Assembly: GCF_036417845.1 (NCBI RefSeq)
Contig: NC_089990.1
Location: 193,501-257,500, forward strand
Origin: Apteryx mantelli
Taxonomy: Eukaryota > Chordata > Aves > Apterygiformes > Apterygidae
Reading direction: 5' to 3'
Length of the DNA stretch: 64,000 bases
A program made the translations under genes and the position numbers. Below are positions 19,761-33,060 of this stretch, piece after piece. Position 1 is the stretch's first letter. The number at the start of each line of letters is the position of its first letter. The notes below the pieces were generated by a model. That model was not told where the DNA came from and did no database searches. It saw only the letters and a list, made by a program, of their open reading frames with translations.

Positions 19761-22700
19761 TAAAACCTCAACATCTTAAAGGATATTAACCCCAAGTTAC
19801 TCTTAACCTTTAAGAAGACAACATTTTCTAAAGCTTTAAAAAAGGCGGTCTTTTCAAACATCAGTAATGATTAGTGAAGAGTTATCTCTTCCTAAAAAAA
19901 GCAAAAGTTCAATAAAAACAATGGAAGTGGGATGAGGGGACTTCTGTGTAAACTGCCACTGAGACCTTTTAGCCAGAGAAGAACGTGCAGCTGTGATGAG
20001 TGACTTCTTTTAGTGTGAATCAGCCAAAAAATCCTGAACACATTGCAGAGAGCCGTGCTGGGCAGGGTTTCCCTGCGAACAGGCCGAGTCCAGGCGTTAT
20101 GACACTGTATTACAAGGTGCTCATTGTAGCCTCTGAATCCGGAGGCACACCCTGGGCTGGATTCCTGCGTTCAGTCTCCTGCTTTATCCTTCTTACACAG
20201 CAGTTCTGCTTTCGGAGCTTTCAGACCTGGAGCAGATAAAGAAGTTGGAGTGCTTGCTGTGACGCTGTGTATCATATACTCTGGACCCTGCAGAAAGCTA
20301 TTCAGATGTCTGTGTCTACTGAAGTACAGAGCTGCAGGCCTTTTGTTATAAAAGCCAGTAGCCTTCAGTTTCCTGTCTCATCTGCTCTAATTGCAGATTC
20401 AACTGAAATAATGTCTTAAATGCTACTTCTTGAGCTGTGGTTTGCAGGAACAGGAAGTGCTGGCATAACTGTGTAATCAGTTCTCTCTGTAAAAGAAACA
20501 TGACCACCAGTGTGCTAGCTTAAGATTTGTTAATAGCTACTTAATTAACAGTAAAATGCAAGTGACTTTCCTTAACCAGGGTCAAATATGGGTGAAACTT
20601 GAGTAGTTAGATGTGGCTATATGTGGACTTCATCACAAAAATAAATCCATTGTGAAGAAGACAGATGGAGGAAATGTTCCAGGGAACAATTCTGGCTGGG
20701 CAGGAAAAACATTTGTCTGAAGTGTTTGGTAGCTCTTATCATTCATCTCACCAAGCTCACAGAACATGCTGCTGCGGGTGCTGCGTGGTCTGAGCAGCAA
20801 AACGTGTTGAGTTCTGAGTCTCTACTCTTCATTAAACCAGGCTAAATGTTAACGCATCTAGCTAGAGATTGCTGGTTTGCTGTATGAGATTTGGTCAAAG
20901 TGGCACTATGCTTTGGTGCACTATTAATAGAAATCCAAGATTAACTCTGGTAACCTTTGAACTAGTGGCACGACTTGCTGTTGTAAAGCACGTCTCTGCA
21001 CAGTTGTGACTGAGGCATGGGGGTTTGGTTGCTGGAGGCTATGTAGAAAATCCATCATGAACAGGCCCACAGATCCTGCCACTCTCCACAGGAAAGATCC
21101 ATTCAGCTTCATTATTTTATCTAGGGTGCTGTTATAGGTAAGCAACCAACTCCTGTTTATAACTTTTTTTTTTTGTTCCAAGAAGTCTGCAAGATATAAG
21201 CAGCTACAGCGCACGTGAAGGGACATATAATTCCCCCCTCCCCCCTTGTAGTGCAGAGGGGTGGAAGTTAGCTTGAGTGTTAAAATGCCTCCTGCAAGCC
21301 ATTGTCAAACTCTGAGAAATCTCTGCTCCGACTGTGAGAAGTCTGTTTATTGGCCATGAGTAGGCTCAATCTTGCACCCGCTGGCTGGTGCTCGGTCACT
21401 CCCTTGAGCCGTTTCAGGCATGGTAGAGCTGGAAGCCACGCTCCCTTCCAAATCCTGATAGAAGTGAATGAGCTGCCATGCTGCAGCTGGTCCAAGCTCA
21501 TAGTTAATTGCTTGAATTTATTACCCCCTCCCCCCAAAAGAAAAGTTTAGCTGGTGGGGAGGAGGAGTGGGAGGGAAAGTGACCTTTTTGTACCAATCAT
21601 ATCTGTTTAATGAGCTGATATTTTCTTGTATTTTTAGCTAATAGAAAAAGCAGCCTTTCTATATCAGGATTTACTAACTTTTGTATGTGAATATATTGGC
21701 TTAGCGGCTAAAGGAATGGATATGCCACTGAGCATTTGAGATGTGAGAATCTGACACTTATGAAGTGTACATTCAATTCTCTTAGATGTCCTATTGCTAG
21801 GACTCGAGTAGTTCTGTTTTAGGTAATGTAGTCCTTGCTCATTGTAGAGAAATGGGTTTAATCAGACCTAATCTTTTGAATACAGCAAGCTTCAAACTAG
21901 GGCATAATCAAGTTTGGACTCCCCGTATTGTATTAGCAGAATTAAGTGTTTCTCTAGATGTTCAGCATAGCAGTCTCCAGGTTTCTAGGGCAAAGTATTA
22001 CTGCAGAAAAAATCAGCTTGGACAAAGTATGGAGTCTGCAGCAAAAATTAGTGAGATTCATAGGTCTCAACTCTCTTATACTAGTTTATTCTTATTTTAA
22101 TCTTCCTTCCTTTTCTGCTGTTGCCTTTTCCCTTTATATTTTCAAAAATTCAGTATAGCAGTTAGCCATTAGGACCTTCAAAGACCTTGTCTGTAGCTTA
22201 AACGGATGGTGGTCCTAATTCCCAGTTGGACTGCAATTATCTTGAAACATATTTTCCTCTGTTCTTCGGAACTGCATGGATCTTGCTAGAAGGAAGGTAA
22301 CAGAGACCCAGGCAGATACCATGAGAATCCTTTGTATAACTAGTTTCTTGATCTATAGCAACTTGCTACCAAACCCTGCAACAGGACGGTAACTGTGTAG
22401 CATTCTGCTTAAATGTTTGGGTGATCCTTTCTTCTTGTGGAGTTTGTAGAGGACTTGAAAGACTGGGGTGGACAGTGATGGGAACCATGACTTGTAAGGG
22501 ATGGACTCTTTACTTCTGGTGTCTTGGATTGGGATCCTGTTGTGCTATGAAGGAACAGCAGAAGCATTCCAGACACCTTCTGTCTTACCTCAGATGTTTT
22601 CTCTCCCTTCCTCAGTATAACTTGGGAAGCTTGGCAGCACTGATCAAAGTTAGGTGGGCTTTGGTCTGACATGAGTGCTAGCTTGTGAGGCAAACTCAAT

Positions 22701-24439
22701 CTCTTACATCTTTCTTCTAACATTATCACATATATTGATTTGCAATAAAAAGGTGTGATTGAAAGCTCTCAGAGCTTGCTTTATCAAGAAATCTGTTGTG
22801 CCCAGCTCTGGGAATTTCATGTGACTTTGTACTTCAGAAGCAACGATCACTAGAACATGCTGAAAGTACTGTGGATGCAGGTAAACTACTGGACTGGCAT
22901 ACCGTGAATTATCTGTAGCTTTTTACCTGACATAGGATGTTACAAACCAGGAGAAGCCTTTATGCCCTAGCTTGTATTGCGTTCATCAGCTTGGTTCCTA
23001 GATGCTGCAAGAATAACAGGGTTTTGCCTCTTGTGTGGATGAATCCTGGTGACAGTGAGCAAAAACTTCTGTTTGGTACTTGTGGGCTTTCTTTGTTGAA
23101 GTTAAATCAGGAGTTAAAAGAATACCACTGATGAACTTAGTGTTCACTTTTTACATAATGGTAATGAGACAGTGTTTACTTTCAAGAGAAATATGCAGGA
23201 AAACTTTATAAAAACTTGTAACCTTACTGAAGTAGCTGAGAAACAGATAAGTTTGTTTCTGTTGCTCTTTAAACTACATAATGGCACCCAGTTTGACACT
23301 GTAAGTCAATTAAGGTAGGTTTAGAGTCAAGTCAGTGCAGATTCATATTTAAAAACACATGCAGTCAGATCACGCTTCCTGAAAGTGTAATATACAAGTC
23401 TGTCTGCTATTGGGAATGACATCTCTAGCTGAGGAGCAGTCATAAAGTCTGTCCTGATTCTTAGGAATGTTCCTTGACCAGTTGTGCTTGGGAAAAAGCT
23501 CACTCTATAGTCAACTGGAAAAGTTACCTTACTGGCAATAAACCCCAAATACTAGAACTGCATGGTAGGGTAGGTGGGATTGCTAACCACTTTTAACACT
23601 CAAAGCAAGCACATAGTTTTAGGTTTGTGGTAGGTGTAAAAGATTCAAGCAAATGATTTTTATTTACTTTAGAAACAAATTTTTCATTCAATGCATTAAC
23701 CTTGCTTTTCCTACCCTGTCTTACCGAAAGCCTTGTACCAAATTAGCAGTGTTGTGCAAAGCATTAGTTATAGTGGCCTCAAATTGCAGTGAGCAAGAAC
23801 TATTCTGAGCACCTGAAGTGAATTGGCAGTCATGATCCAGTTCTTAAACTTCTTAACATGACAGATTATTAGGGCTAAGAGTATTTATTGTACCAGGGGT
23901 TCCATAAAATTGAATATGTTGAGTCCTTTTTTTGTTTTTGACCTCTTGATTCGTTGCTTGAGGCAGATGAGCTAGCTTGATGAGGTACACATAATAAGCG
24001 AAGCCTGAGGAAAGCTTTAGATCTCTTACTTCTACTGTTAGAGTTCTGTGGGGAAAATAGTGCCTAATTTCTGGGACTGGTCATCAGTCACTCCTTGCAA
24101 ATATCCTGTCCCCCTAACAACACCAGGCAGTTCTTTTTTTGGACCTGCAAGGAACTGCAGTGCTTTCCTTGTGGTGACTCTGCCTCTTCTGATTACTCAC
24201 CTTTGAAGCCTGATTACGCTTCTTGCTTCTCTAGCTGGGATGCTTCGTAAGATGTCTTAATATGGACTCCCTTTTCTGACAGGAAATGGCATCGCTGCCC
24301 CTAGAGGAAGCTTGTCTCAGTTGTTTTGCGTGTAATGTCTGGTGTGAAGTGAGATCCTCTTGTGCAGAGCGCTCTGAAGTCCCTAGGCAGCCACATGCGA
24401 GACCGCTGGTGAACTGAAACCTGGTGACTTGAAGACCTT

Positions 24440-24660
24440 CTCTGTCTCAGCTTGCTGTGGAGTTGGGGGTGAGGGGGGACAGGACAGGGCGGGACCCTTC
24501 TTGAGTTGCTGGGCTCTGCCAGTCCTCTCGGACCAACTGACACTCTTCAGAGACTTGTCTGGGAGAGGTAGCTCTGGCCCAGCTCCAGCTTATAAAGGAA
24601 ACTGACTAAAAGCTTCCTCTAATGATGACGTCATCTCCTGGACTCTTTCCTGGCTTAGTA
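24440..24660. promoter_or_regulatory. Candidate regulatory element with full CRE palindrome
   Basis: GATGACGTCATC at 24624-24635 is a perfect 12-base palindrome containing the complete cAMP-response/ATF site TGACGTCA at 24626-24633. A TATAAAG lies about 35 bases upstream, in AGCTTATAAAGG, and a G-rich patch with runs of five, six, three and three Gs lies near 24473-24494. The CpG inside the CRE and several neighbouring CpGs contrast with the CpG-poor intron. Enhancer or intronic promoter activity is inferred, not shown. Confidence 0.35.
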
Positions 24661-27600
24661 CAGCTCAGCCTTATTTGGCTTTTTTTTTTTCTTTCTTCTG
24701 TGCGGCAAGAGGGCCTCCCTGAATTTGCACAATAAAGCTGTTGTTATCTGTGCTTAATCACTGTGCTGAGGACTACAAAGGGGTCTGCTTGAGAAGGGAT
24801 CCAAGATCTCTCAGCGCTGTAAAGCTTCCCCCCACCCTCCCAGGTGTCTTGAGTGTATGCCTGCTAAATGATTATACTAGAAATCAGCGTCGCCCTCTGA
24901 GGAGGCTCTCTGCTGTTGCAGACACACTGCTGGAAGAGAGGAAATCCCTCCCTACCCAGGAATAATCCAGGGCAATTAACTGATGTAAATGAAGAGCACT
25001 AGTAAGCAGCCAGTTAATTGCTTGCTCTTCCCGAGGGATGTTTGAGAACAGCAGGAGTTTGCATAGTGCAGCCAATAATACTGCATCAAAGGAGTTTGTT
25101 TTTATCCCATCTGAAACTTCTAAAGCAGGATCAAGTCTTCCAAATTTGTGGAAAGCTACCTTTTGGGGTAAACCTCTTCCTAGCACTTCTGTGGCTGCTT
25201 TCTAGGTGGAACACTCAACTGTTCTGGAAGTCGTGGGCAAAAACCCACCCTTCTGACTCCAATAGCTAATGCTGACGCTTACTGTAATGCTTAATAGACT
25301 GTGCTGCAAATATTTGGCAGTGATGTAGGAAAAGAGACAGTCATTGGCAGGCTTGGTGATGATAAAACTACAGGATCAGCTGCAACTGTCTGCAAATTTA
25401 AAAAACTGAACTTGCAGAAGATTGGGCCTTATATTTGAAAGAAATAATTATGGTGGTAATAATGGGGAAGGTGATCTAATGCTAATTCCTTCCTGTGCAG
25501 CTATGAAATGATACGTTCGCTTTTGTGAATGTGTAATCCCCCAATGGAGTAGTGAGGTAGTCAGAAATTTCTGACCTATGTAGAGTAGCTTTTTGAACTT
25601 GTATTAAAATGTGGAGGAAACCCTCTTTGAAGGTTTTTTTAATGGTATGACTTGTTCAAAAAAAAAAAAAGATATTCTGTTCTCAACCCGTTTCTGGGCT
25701 AAGAAATAGGAGTATTTGGCAATACCAGACTTCTCTCCTGTTGGCCATTACTAGTTGACTAATAGCTACAGACCAAAGCACAGAAGTGCCCCTAAAGGAG
25801 GAAAGAATGAAAAAGCTCTGAATCTGATCAGCTCTGCAGAGAAGTGTGTGATTAGGCAAGAACCGATTGGCAGACGGGGGGAGACACAGCCTCCTTTCTC
25901 TGCCAGCAGCAACGCTCTGTGCAGGACTAGAAAGGATTGGTAAGAGGATGACTGAAGTTAGTGAATCAGAATGGCATGGTACGCATGGTCCAGACTGATC
26001 TATACTCTCTTGCAAGTTTATAGGACTGTTGGTCAACTTGTTTGTGTCTTGGAGGAATACTGACTTCAGCAGTGTAATGGAGTGTGAATGCTGGAAAGCC
26101 TAGATTGGACATGAAGTCTGTGTTGGAGAATCTTGCACGGAGTGTTCTAGAGAACTGTAGCTCTACTATTGTGCACCTTCCTATGTGCTACAGATATTTT
26201 CCTTTTAAAGGAAAAAATGGATGATTTCCTGCAGCCATGAGCCATTTTTCTTGTCTGTCTGTACATCACTAATTTGTTCTTTTCTCCTTGGTAAGCCCTT
26301 ATGATTCACAACTTACTTTCTGGACTGGGAGATGTATTTAAGGTGGGGAACTGACTAAGTAGAGGAAAAATCTGCTCTTAGTCTGACCAATCATTTAGTA
26401 ATACCTTCTAATAAATGTACTTGGTTTCATATGGCACAGTCTAATAAAGCATGAAATTCTGGGCTAGATACCTCCTATATCTTTTAAACTTTATTGAGCT
26501 TGACTCACCAATACTAATGCTGTGCTTGGTTACAGTGCAAAAACTGAGATGCCAGACAAATTGTTAGGATGAAGTGTCGGGGTTCTCAACATGTCCCCTC
26601 TCTTTTTCCTGGAAGGGTGGCTTTTTGTTCATGTTGTCTCTAAGAATAATTAAGTGAATTTTTTTCACCCTCTGAATATGCTCTTCTAGAATAATGGGTT
26701 AAAAAACCCACAAACTTTATCTTTTACCTCAATATGTTAAGCGTCTTCTCAGGCTGGCTGCTGGATGGACAAGAGGATTCTAATTATTTTGATATTTTTC
26801 TCTATTAAAATTCAGGACTTGGTTTCATTGTAGGAGGATCATAATCCACAAGACTTGCAGAATGATACCAAATGATTCTGAAGGCACCTTCTAAGGAAGT
26901 AAGGCAATTCCATTGCTGACAAATTCAAGCAACATCAGATTGCCCAACATTAAAGTAGCGATACAAAAACCACACAATACTTAGTGATCCAGTACATCCT
27001 CTCGAAGAAAAACAGTTGTTCTGTTAGTATGACAACTCACTGTGCAACCCTTGTTCTAGTTAGAAATGATAGAGATGGAGGGATTTGTGCATATGTGTTA
27101 AAAGTAAGGGTTTACTTAATGGATCAGTAAGCAGGCGCTTCGGTGAATGGTTGACCTGTTCATATGCAAGTAAGCAAGGGGCAGAAGTCTCTGTACAGGC
27201 ATCTTTAGAAATGCTTCCTCTCTTGCGTGCAACCTTGCGGAAGTTGACCAATGGTGTATCTGCAGCAAAACTGACTCTAAGAACTGGTGCTCTAGCCTAA
27301 AAAAAGACATGGTAACAGTGACCCTTGGTCAAAAGAGTCAGCAAATCCAAATTTTTCACAAAAGCATGACAATAAATTTGCATAATTTTTATGGTATGAA
27401 GGTTTTCTAAATTGAACTTGCAGCTGGAAGCAAATGCCCATTCTTATCCCTCCCTTCTTATTTTGAAGAAAGACTTATCTGCTCTGGCCTGCACATTGGA
27501 TATTGGAGGCACAGATATAGTTTCAGATTAGCTCACTTTTTTGTTGTTTTTTGGTGACTTTCACCATGCTTTCATGTTGTATCTTGGACATACAGCTTTA

Positions 27601-29154
27601 AGGTTATTAGAGTAGTTTTTCTGAAGATGGAAACTCAAAATTTAAAGGTTCTCAGTGAACTCAGCTCCTGTAACTTCCTTAAAAGTAGATTGGGTATTTT
27701 TTCTGTCTTTGGATGGGTAGGAGGTTTTAACTTGAGAAATTTTGTCCTATAATGAAAAAATTTCTTTCTGTTCAACTTGCTTGTAATATGAGTTTTGTCT
27801 TTCTCTTGGGCTCTGAAAGAAATTAGATAGTATTGTCCATCAAAACCTCTAGTTGGTTGATCTGATTAATATCTGACTACTAAAATAGATCTTCTGGTAA
27901 CTGTATATGTCATGAAAGCAAAATTGCCTTAAAATGTGGATTTGTTGAAAGAAACTCACTTGTATTGCAGCTTATAGTGCAGCTGAGACAATAGAATACT
28001 CAAAATGTCTACACAATAGCAAGGTGCAAAATCGGGACATGCAATTTTTTTTGTTGTTTAAACTACAATTGTTCTTTCAGGATGACACCAGATATCCCTC
28101 CAAAAATAGACCCCATTATATTATTATGTTCCACTAACTTTTGTTTGACAGTGTCCATTAATGCAGACTCTGCCCAGTATGCATAATAAAGGTGCTGTTG
28201 TTCTAGTTTACCCTTCATAACCACCATATGTTATATACCAAATGTGAAGATAACTGTGTTCTACATCAGACTTACAAGTTCCAAAGCTCAAACATCGGTA
28301 ATTATATTGTAGGGGCATATGAAATAACCAGATGTTGGCATGTATCTATATGTTAAGGAAACTTAAAACACTTTTCAGAAGTATACTCTTTCTCTTATCT
28401 GTTGTATTGAGTAGATGATGAGAACTTTAGCTGAGATAGACTGAATCCAGTCTCTTTCTGTGTTCAGAGCTTTGACTACGGTTATCCTCACTGAAACATC
28501 AGGACCTGAGATCACCTCAAGAGGAGAAACCTTTCTCCTATTTCTGAAAACATGCTGTGTGAACAACTTGGCTGTTGCAATATCTGTGTATTCCACCAAG
28601 AAACACTTGACAGCTGAATTTGGTTGCATTAGTAAAATATAGAAAGCAGTTTAAGAGCAGTGAAATGGTTATATGCTAGGCAATATCCACTATCTCCTGG
28701 AGAGCCAGAAATTCAGCAGCATGAATGAACTGTGTATTATGCAAGACTGTTCGTTTTGTGAGCTGCCTCAAACAAGTGCTTTGAGTAAGGTTACTAGCAG
28801 TTGGATAGTGTGAACAGAAAAGGCTAATATTACTTTTAATACCTGAAAGCTCTGTGGTTGGGAAGGTGGTGGGCTTTGAAAGAGTTCTTATTCAGCTCCA
28901 TAAAATATTATATCACTAAAACAAGAAAATACTTGAATAAGCAATGTGTCTTAGCCCTCCAATCTGTAGCTCTGTTGTACTGCCATGCTCATGGGAGCTG
29001 GACTGTAAAATATTCCTTCCTGGAACACTGAGTGGACAGGTTTTCCTTGTTGCCGTAACATTAGTGCTTTGCCCCCCAAGGCAAGCAAATAACCTCTCAT
29101 CTGAACTTGGTGCTCAAAACATCAAAAAGTGTTTAGTGTTTTATGAAGTCATCT

Positions 29155-29192
29155 TTGTTTTTGTTTTGTTTTTTGTTTTTTGTTTTTTTTTT
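29155..29192. repeat. T-rich low-complexity tract
   Basis: Runs of T separated by single Gs, ending in a ten-T run and AATTCAG. It resembles a polypyrimidine tract plus acceptor, but the downstream frame shows no recognisable exon. Confidence 0.65.
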
Positions 29193-30674
29193 AATTCAGT
29201 GAAGCACTAAACTTCACCTTTAACTCATGGCATTCTGGATCAACCCCCTACAGCCTTGGAAGCAATAAGTTCTAGAAAAACAAAACCTCCCCAGACTGAA
29301 GACTGAAGACTTCGAGTTTCTCACTCTTTTATTGGCATGCTGCTGCAAGTGTTACAGGCTATGTGAAATCTCTAGACACTTGTATCTTCTGCAGTGATGG
29401 GCAAAATGTATGCATAGGATGTTGGTGTGGTGACAGTCATACATGCGGAAGTGAGTTAAAATTCAACCCCTTCCCCCCACCCCCAATTTTTTGCATGATC
29501 TTGCTTGGTGGTTTGTTACTAGTGTCTCAAGCTGAGGGCCAACTGCAAGCTGCAGTTCATTAAGCTTATATTATATTCAATGTGAATATCCCTTTGCACA
29601 CCCAGTAGAATAGGATGGAGATCCCTTTCAAATGAGTCGTCATATTAGCATTTTCAACTGTCAGTGTATCGCTGTAGTGTCTGTCTTGAATGTCTATTCC
29701 AAAAGACAGAGCAAATGGGAAGACTGAGTAGCTTCCAAATCTCCCAAAGATCAGAGCAACCAACTGAAGATGAGATGAAGTTCTGAACAGTACTTGTTTC
29801 GGCATCATATGCAGGAAATGTGACATTATCTTAGTGCTTGCTCTGACAAATTCTAAATAATCAAGTAGAAATCTGACTGAAGTCTGTACTGCTTCCCCTT
29901 TGCTGCTGAAGTTCTGACAAGTTTAATATGTAGGATTTCTGTCTTGCTCAGTACTTGATTCACTTCTGTGCTAAGCCTCTTCTGCCCGTAAGGACAAATG
30001 TAGCTTATTCAGGGGTGAGCAGCCACTTTTCCCATGGCTAAGCTTTGAAAAAGTGTCTTTCATTCACACTGTAAAAAGTTGGTTGTTTTTTGACATAGAA
30101 CCCCTCAAATTCCTATAAGGTATTTTGGATTTGATATTCATAGAAATCATAGTTTGCTTCTTGGTCAGCTGTTTTCCCCTCAATTTGAGAGAGGGATGCG
30201 TTGCATTACCCTTCCCTATGCATCTTGCTATTGTATGCTGTATTACTCAGTTCTTTCAAGTTATGCTTATCCCTCTCCCTCTATCTCCACTTTGGTATCA
30301 GAAAAGTTTGGCATAGAAAACTTTCAGTGAGATATATTTACAATATTCCAATGACCGCTTTAATTTGGCAGTGTTTGGAAGGCTTTGAAAATAATTCAGA
30401 TCTGAGAGGGTTCAGAGAATCTTGTAAAACAAGTGATTTCGTTGGTCTGCCATTCCCTGAGAGATGGAGGGACTGTTAGATGCATTCGTGTGAACCCATC
30501 TGTTTCCTCAGCAAGCCTAGGCAAGACAAATAGTTAGCTGCCGTTACTGCTTCCAGTGTTCTGGAGATGCACAGTTGGGCACGAGGTCTCCATGCGGGAA
30601 TGCTGAAGGAGCCCCGGGCTCTGATCAAAGTTGAAGCAATGTCTGCAAATCCCATGCTGCTATTCTTGGCATAT

Positions 30675-30691
30675 GGGGGGGGGGGGGGGGG
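30675..30691. repeat. 17-base G homopolymer
   Basis: Seventeen consecutive Gs followed by ACACACAAAC. Homopolymers this long are unstable, and the exact length is uncertain in most sequencing data. Confidence 0.85.
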
Positions 30692-31166
30692 ACACACAAA
30701 CAACAAAACCCAACCCCTACACAGCAGGGTTGAATGAGAGCTAAGCTCTCAAGTTGATTTCTGAGTGTCCCTTGCAGAACAGTGCCCTGCAGACTCCTTG
30801 CCTCTAGTTAGTCTAGTAATTTCTTCTGCTTGCTTTCATAAGTTATATTTACATGTATGTTGACTTACGCAAGAGTCCTACTCAGCATCTGGGAATTTTT
30901 CTTCCTGCTCAGTTGTGTTTCTCAGTTTTGACCTATAGCTTTATGAAGACTACTGACAGTTCTGCTTCTGTATATGTTTGGCTGCATAAGGGTAGTGCAT
31001 GGCACCTCTGTTTGTAGAGGAGGTTTAAAGGACCTACATACTTAAACTGTAAATCACATAAGGAAATTGCTTCTGCCCACTTGATACAAGAAGTCAGTTT
31101 CTGCCGTGAGCGTTACAAAGATTTAAACTAATACAGGGTTAGCTTTCTGTGGCCTCTGCAGTCTTG

Positions 31167-31281
31167 TAGAATCACAGAAAAAGTTAAGCTGAAAGAGATG
31201 TCTGGAAGTCATTTGGTCCAACCCCATACTTGGAGCCGTTGAATCAACTTCTAAGTTAGATTGGGTTGTTCAGGATCTTGT
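31167..31281 (-). mobile_element. CR1 LINE 3'-end fragment
   Basis: On the + strand the segment reads TAGAATCACAGAAAAAGTTA, then GAAAGAGATGTCTGGAAGTC, ATTTGGTCCAACCCC, and finally AGATTGGGTTGTTCAGGATC. This is the order of the reverse-complemented 3' end of avian CR1 elements: an AGAATCATAGAATGG end, a GGAAGGGACCT block, an ATCTAGTCCAACCCC block, then ACCAGGTTGCTCAGG. The copy is 5'-truncated and diverged, as nearly all CR1 copies are. It has no coding capacity. It is the best single indicator that the genome is avian or from a close reptilian relative. Confidence 0.8.
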
Positions 31282-32924
31282 TTTGGTTAGAGTGAGCAAT
31301 AGCTCTTGACTTTTTGGCAAACAATCTTGAAAGTACTTGAACCTACAAAGTATTGCATAGGTGCCTGGAGGTTCTTAACCTTGTCTTCAAGAGTGCGGAG
31401 GTGGGGGAAAGTAAAAGAGCTAGTCAAGCGTAAGGATAAAAATCTGTCAAAAGCAAACCCTTCTTTAATGAACACATAGTATAAGCCCAGTAACTGCTGA
31501 ATGTGACTAGCTCATCCATTCCCTCTGCTAGTGCAGCTGATCCATGCAGTGCATCTCCAATTATGTCCAGGCAGTATGCTATAAACACTTTTTCACAAGA
31601 AGTTAATGTAGGCCAGAAGATCATGTTAAATTGTTGGAACCTGAAGGCAGTAAGACACTGATGCATTTAATAGGTACTTCCTAGTGATGGTTAGTACACT
31701 GTTTCAGGAGATGCATCCCTGTAGCAGACAGGGAATAGTTTGACTTAACGGCAGTCACTGGAAATCTAAAGCTTTATTCTGTTCTGTAGACTGTAACCCT
31801 GTCCCTTTGCAAAACAGAAGGGACAACTAGACTTCATCAAAGGCTTCCAGATACAAAAACTGTTCAGGTAGCTATAACTTTTTTTGAACAGGCTTTGCTA
31901 GAACACCCTGAAAGATTAAAGGAGGAAATTAACTGGAGTGGAAGGGGTAAGTAGGCCTTTCATATATTTAGAAGTCTGTTTTTTCTTCATTTAAGTCAGG
32001 GCCTCTGTGAAAGGCTCTCTGCCCAAAGATGGCAACATGATTCAGAATGTTACTTATTCTTGCATCTGAAATAGTCAAAGTGATACCCTCTACTATAGCT
32101 GTTTCTTAACTACTTGGTCTCATTATGGCACCCTCTGCTGTCTGCCTGATCTTTAAAATGTCTAAGTATTATCTGCTCTCAATTCTGCACATCATAAGGG
32201 TGGTGTGTGATGGACCTGTACTTAAAAGGAAGACATGTTAACAGTTCTTCTGTGACCACAGGGATTGCCAGGCATTCACCAATCTCTTCATGCATGTATG
32301 TAGGTGTTAAGTGATACCTAGAGTTTATCAGGCTTTCTTTTCAAATAGCCTCATTTCAAATAGCGATGAACATCAAGGGGTGTATGAGAATGTGAACTCG
32401 GGGTGCATGTTTAATTGCAGCCTTTAATAAACTAGATCAACTTGTCTGCATGTTTAAGTTCTTTAATGGCTTGCTGCTGCTGAAAAGGGGAGGCTTTGCT
32501 CCTGTCTGTGGTCCTGCTTTGCGCTGGCTCTGCTAGTCCAACTCAATGGTGGATCCATTCTGTTTTGCTGTGTTGGCAGAAAACTGGGTTAATGACATGG
32601 GCATGTGTGGCTAGATTGGGGAAAAGTCTCACCAAGGGGTTGAATGAGTACCAGAGCGAGTGCAAAGGATAAAACGGGAGTGCCTGGGAGTGAGGAATAA
32701 AAAGTAGTTAAATAGCTTGGCCTATCCTGTCCAGTTGTACCCGGAGCCATCTTACCCTTTCCCTGTACTAATGTCCTTGTGTCAGTGCAGTGAGTGGGAC
32801 CAGTGAACTGAATTTGCTGGGAAAAAAGCAGAAGAGTTATTTTCAGCCCGATTCATTCTTTGGTCCTGCTTGTTGCATAGTCATGTGAGTGCTAATACTG
32901 ATCCAAAGAAGGCAATGGGAACGT

Positions 32925-33060
32925 GCAAGCATGGTGACAGGCCCTTTAGGACGATTTGCAGCGGCAGTGGGACTGCGCTCGTGGTGTGCTGGTACTGCTC
33001 TCCGGGGGTTCCCGTGGGCAGCTCTACCCCCGTTCCCGAGCCTTTTGGCACAGGGGATTG
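32925..33060. other. CpG-enriched patch in intron 1
   Basis: About 135 bases hold CpGs in GGACGATTTGCAGCGGC, TGCGCTCGTGG, CTCCGGGGGTTCCCGTGGG and TTCCCGAGCC, while surrounding lines have almost none. The frames on both strands stay open but carry no recognisable domain and no convincing flanking splice sites. A regulatory element or an unrecognised repeat is possible. Confidence 0.3.

Noticed and set aside
29150..29260. T-rich tract ending AATTCAG as an acceptor for an extra exon
   Set aside because: The downstream sequence has no recognisable coding content and no matching donor. Moesin exon 2 is known to follow exon 1 directly.
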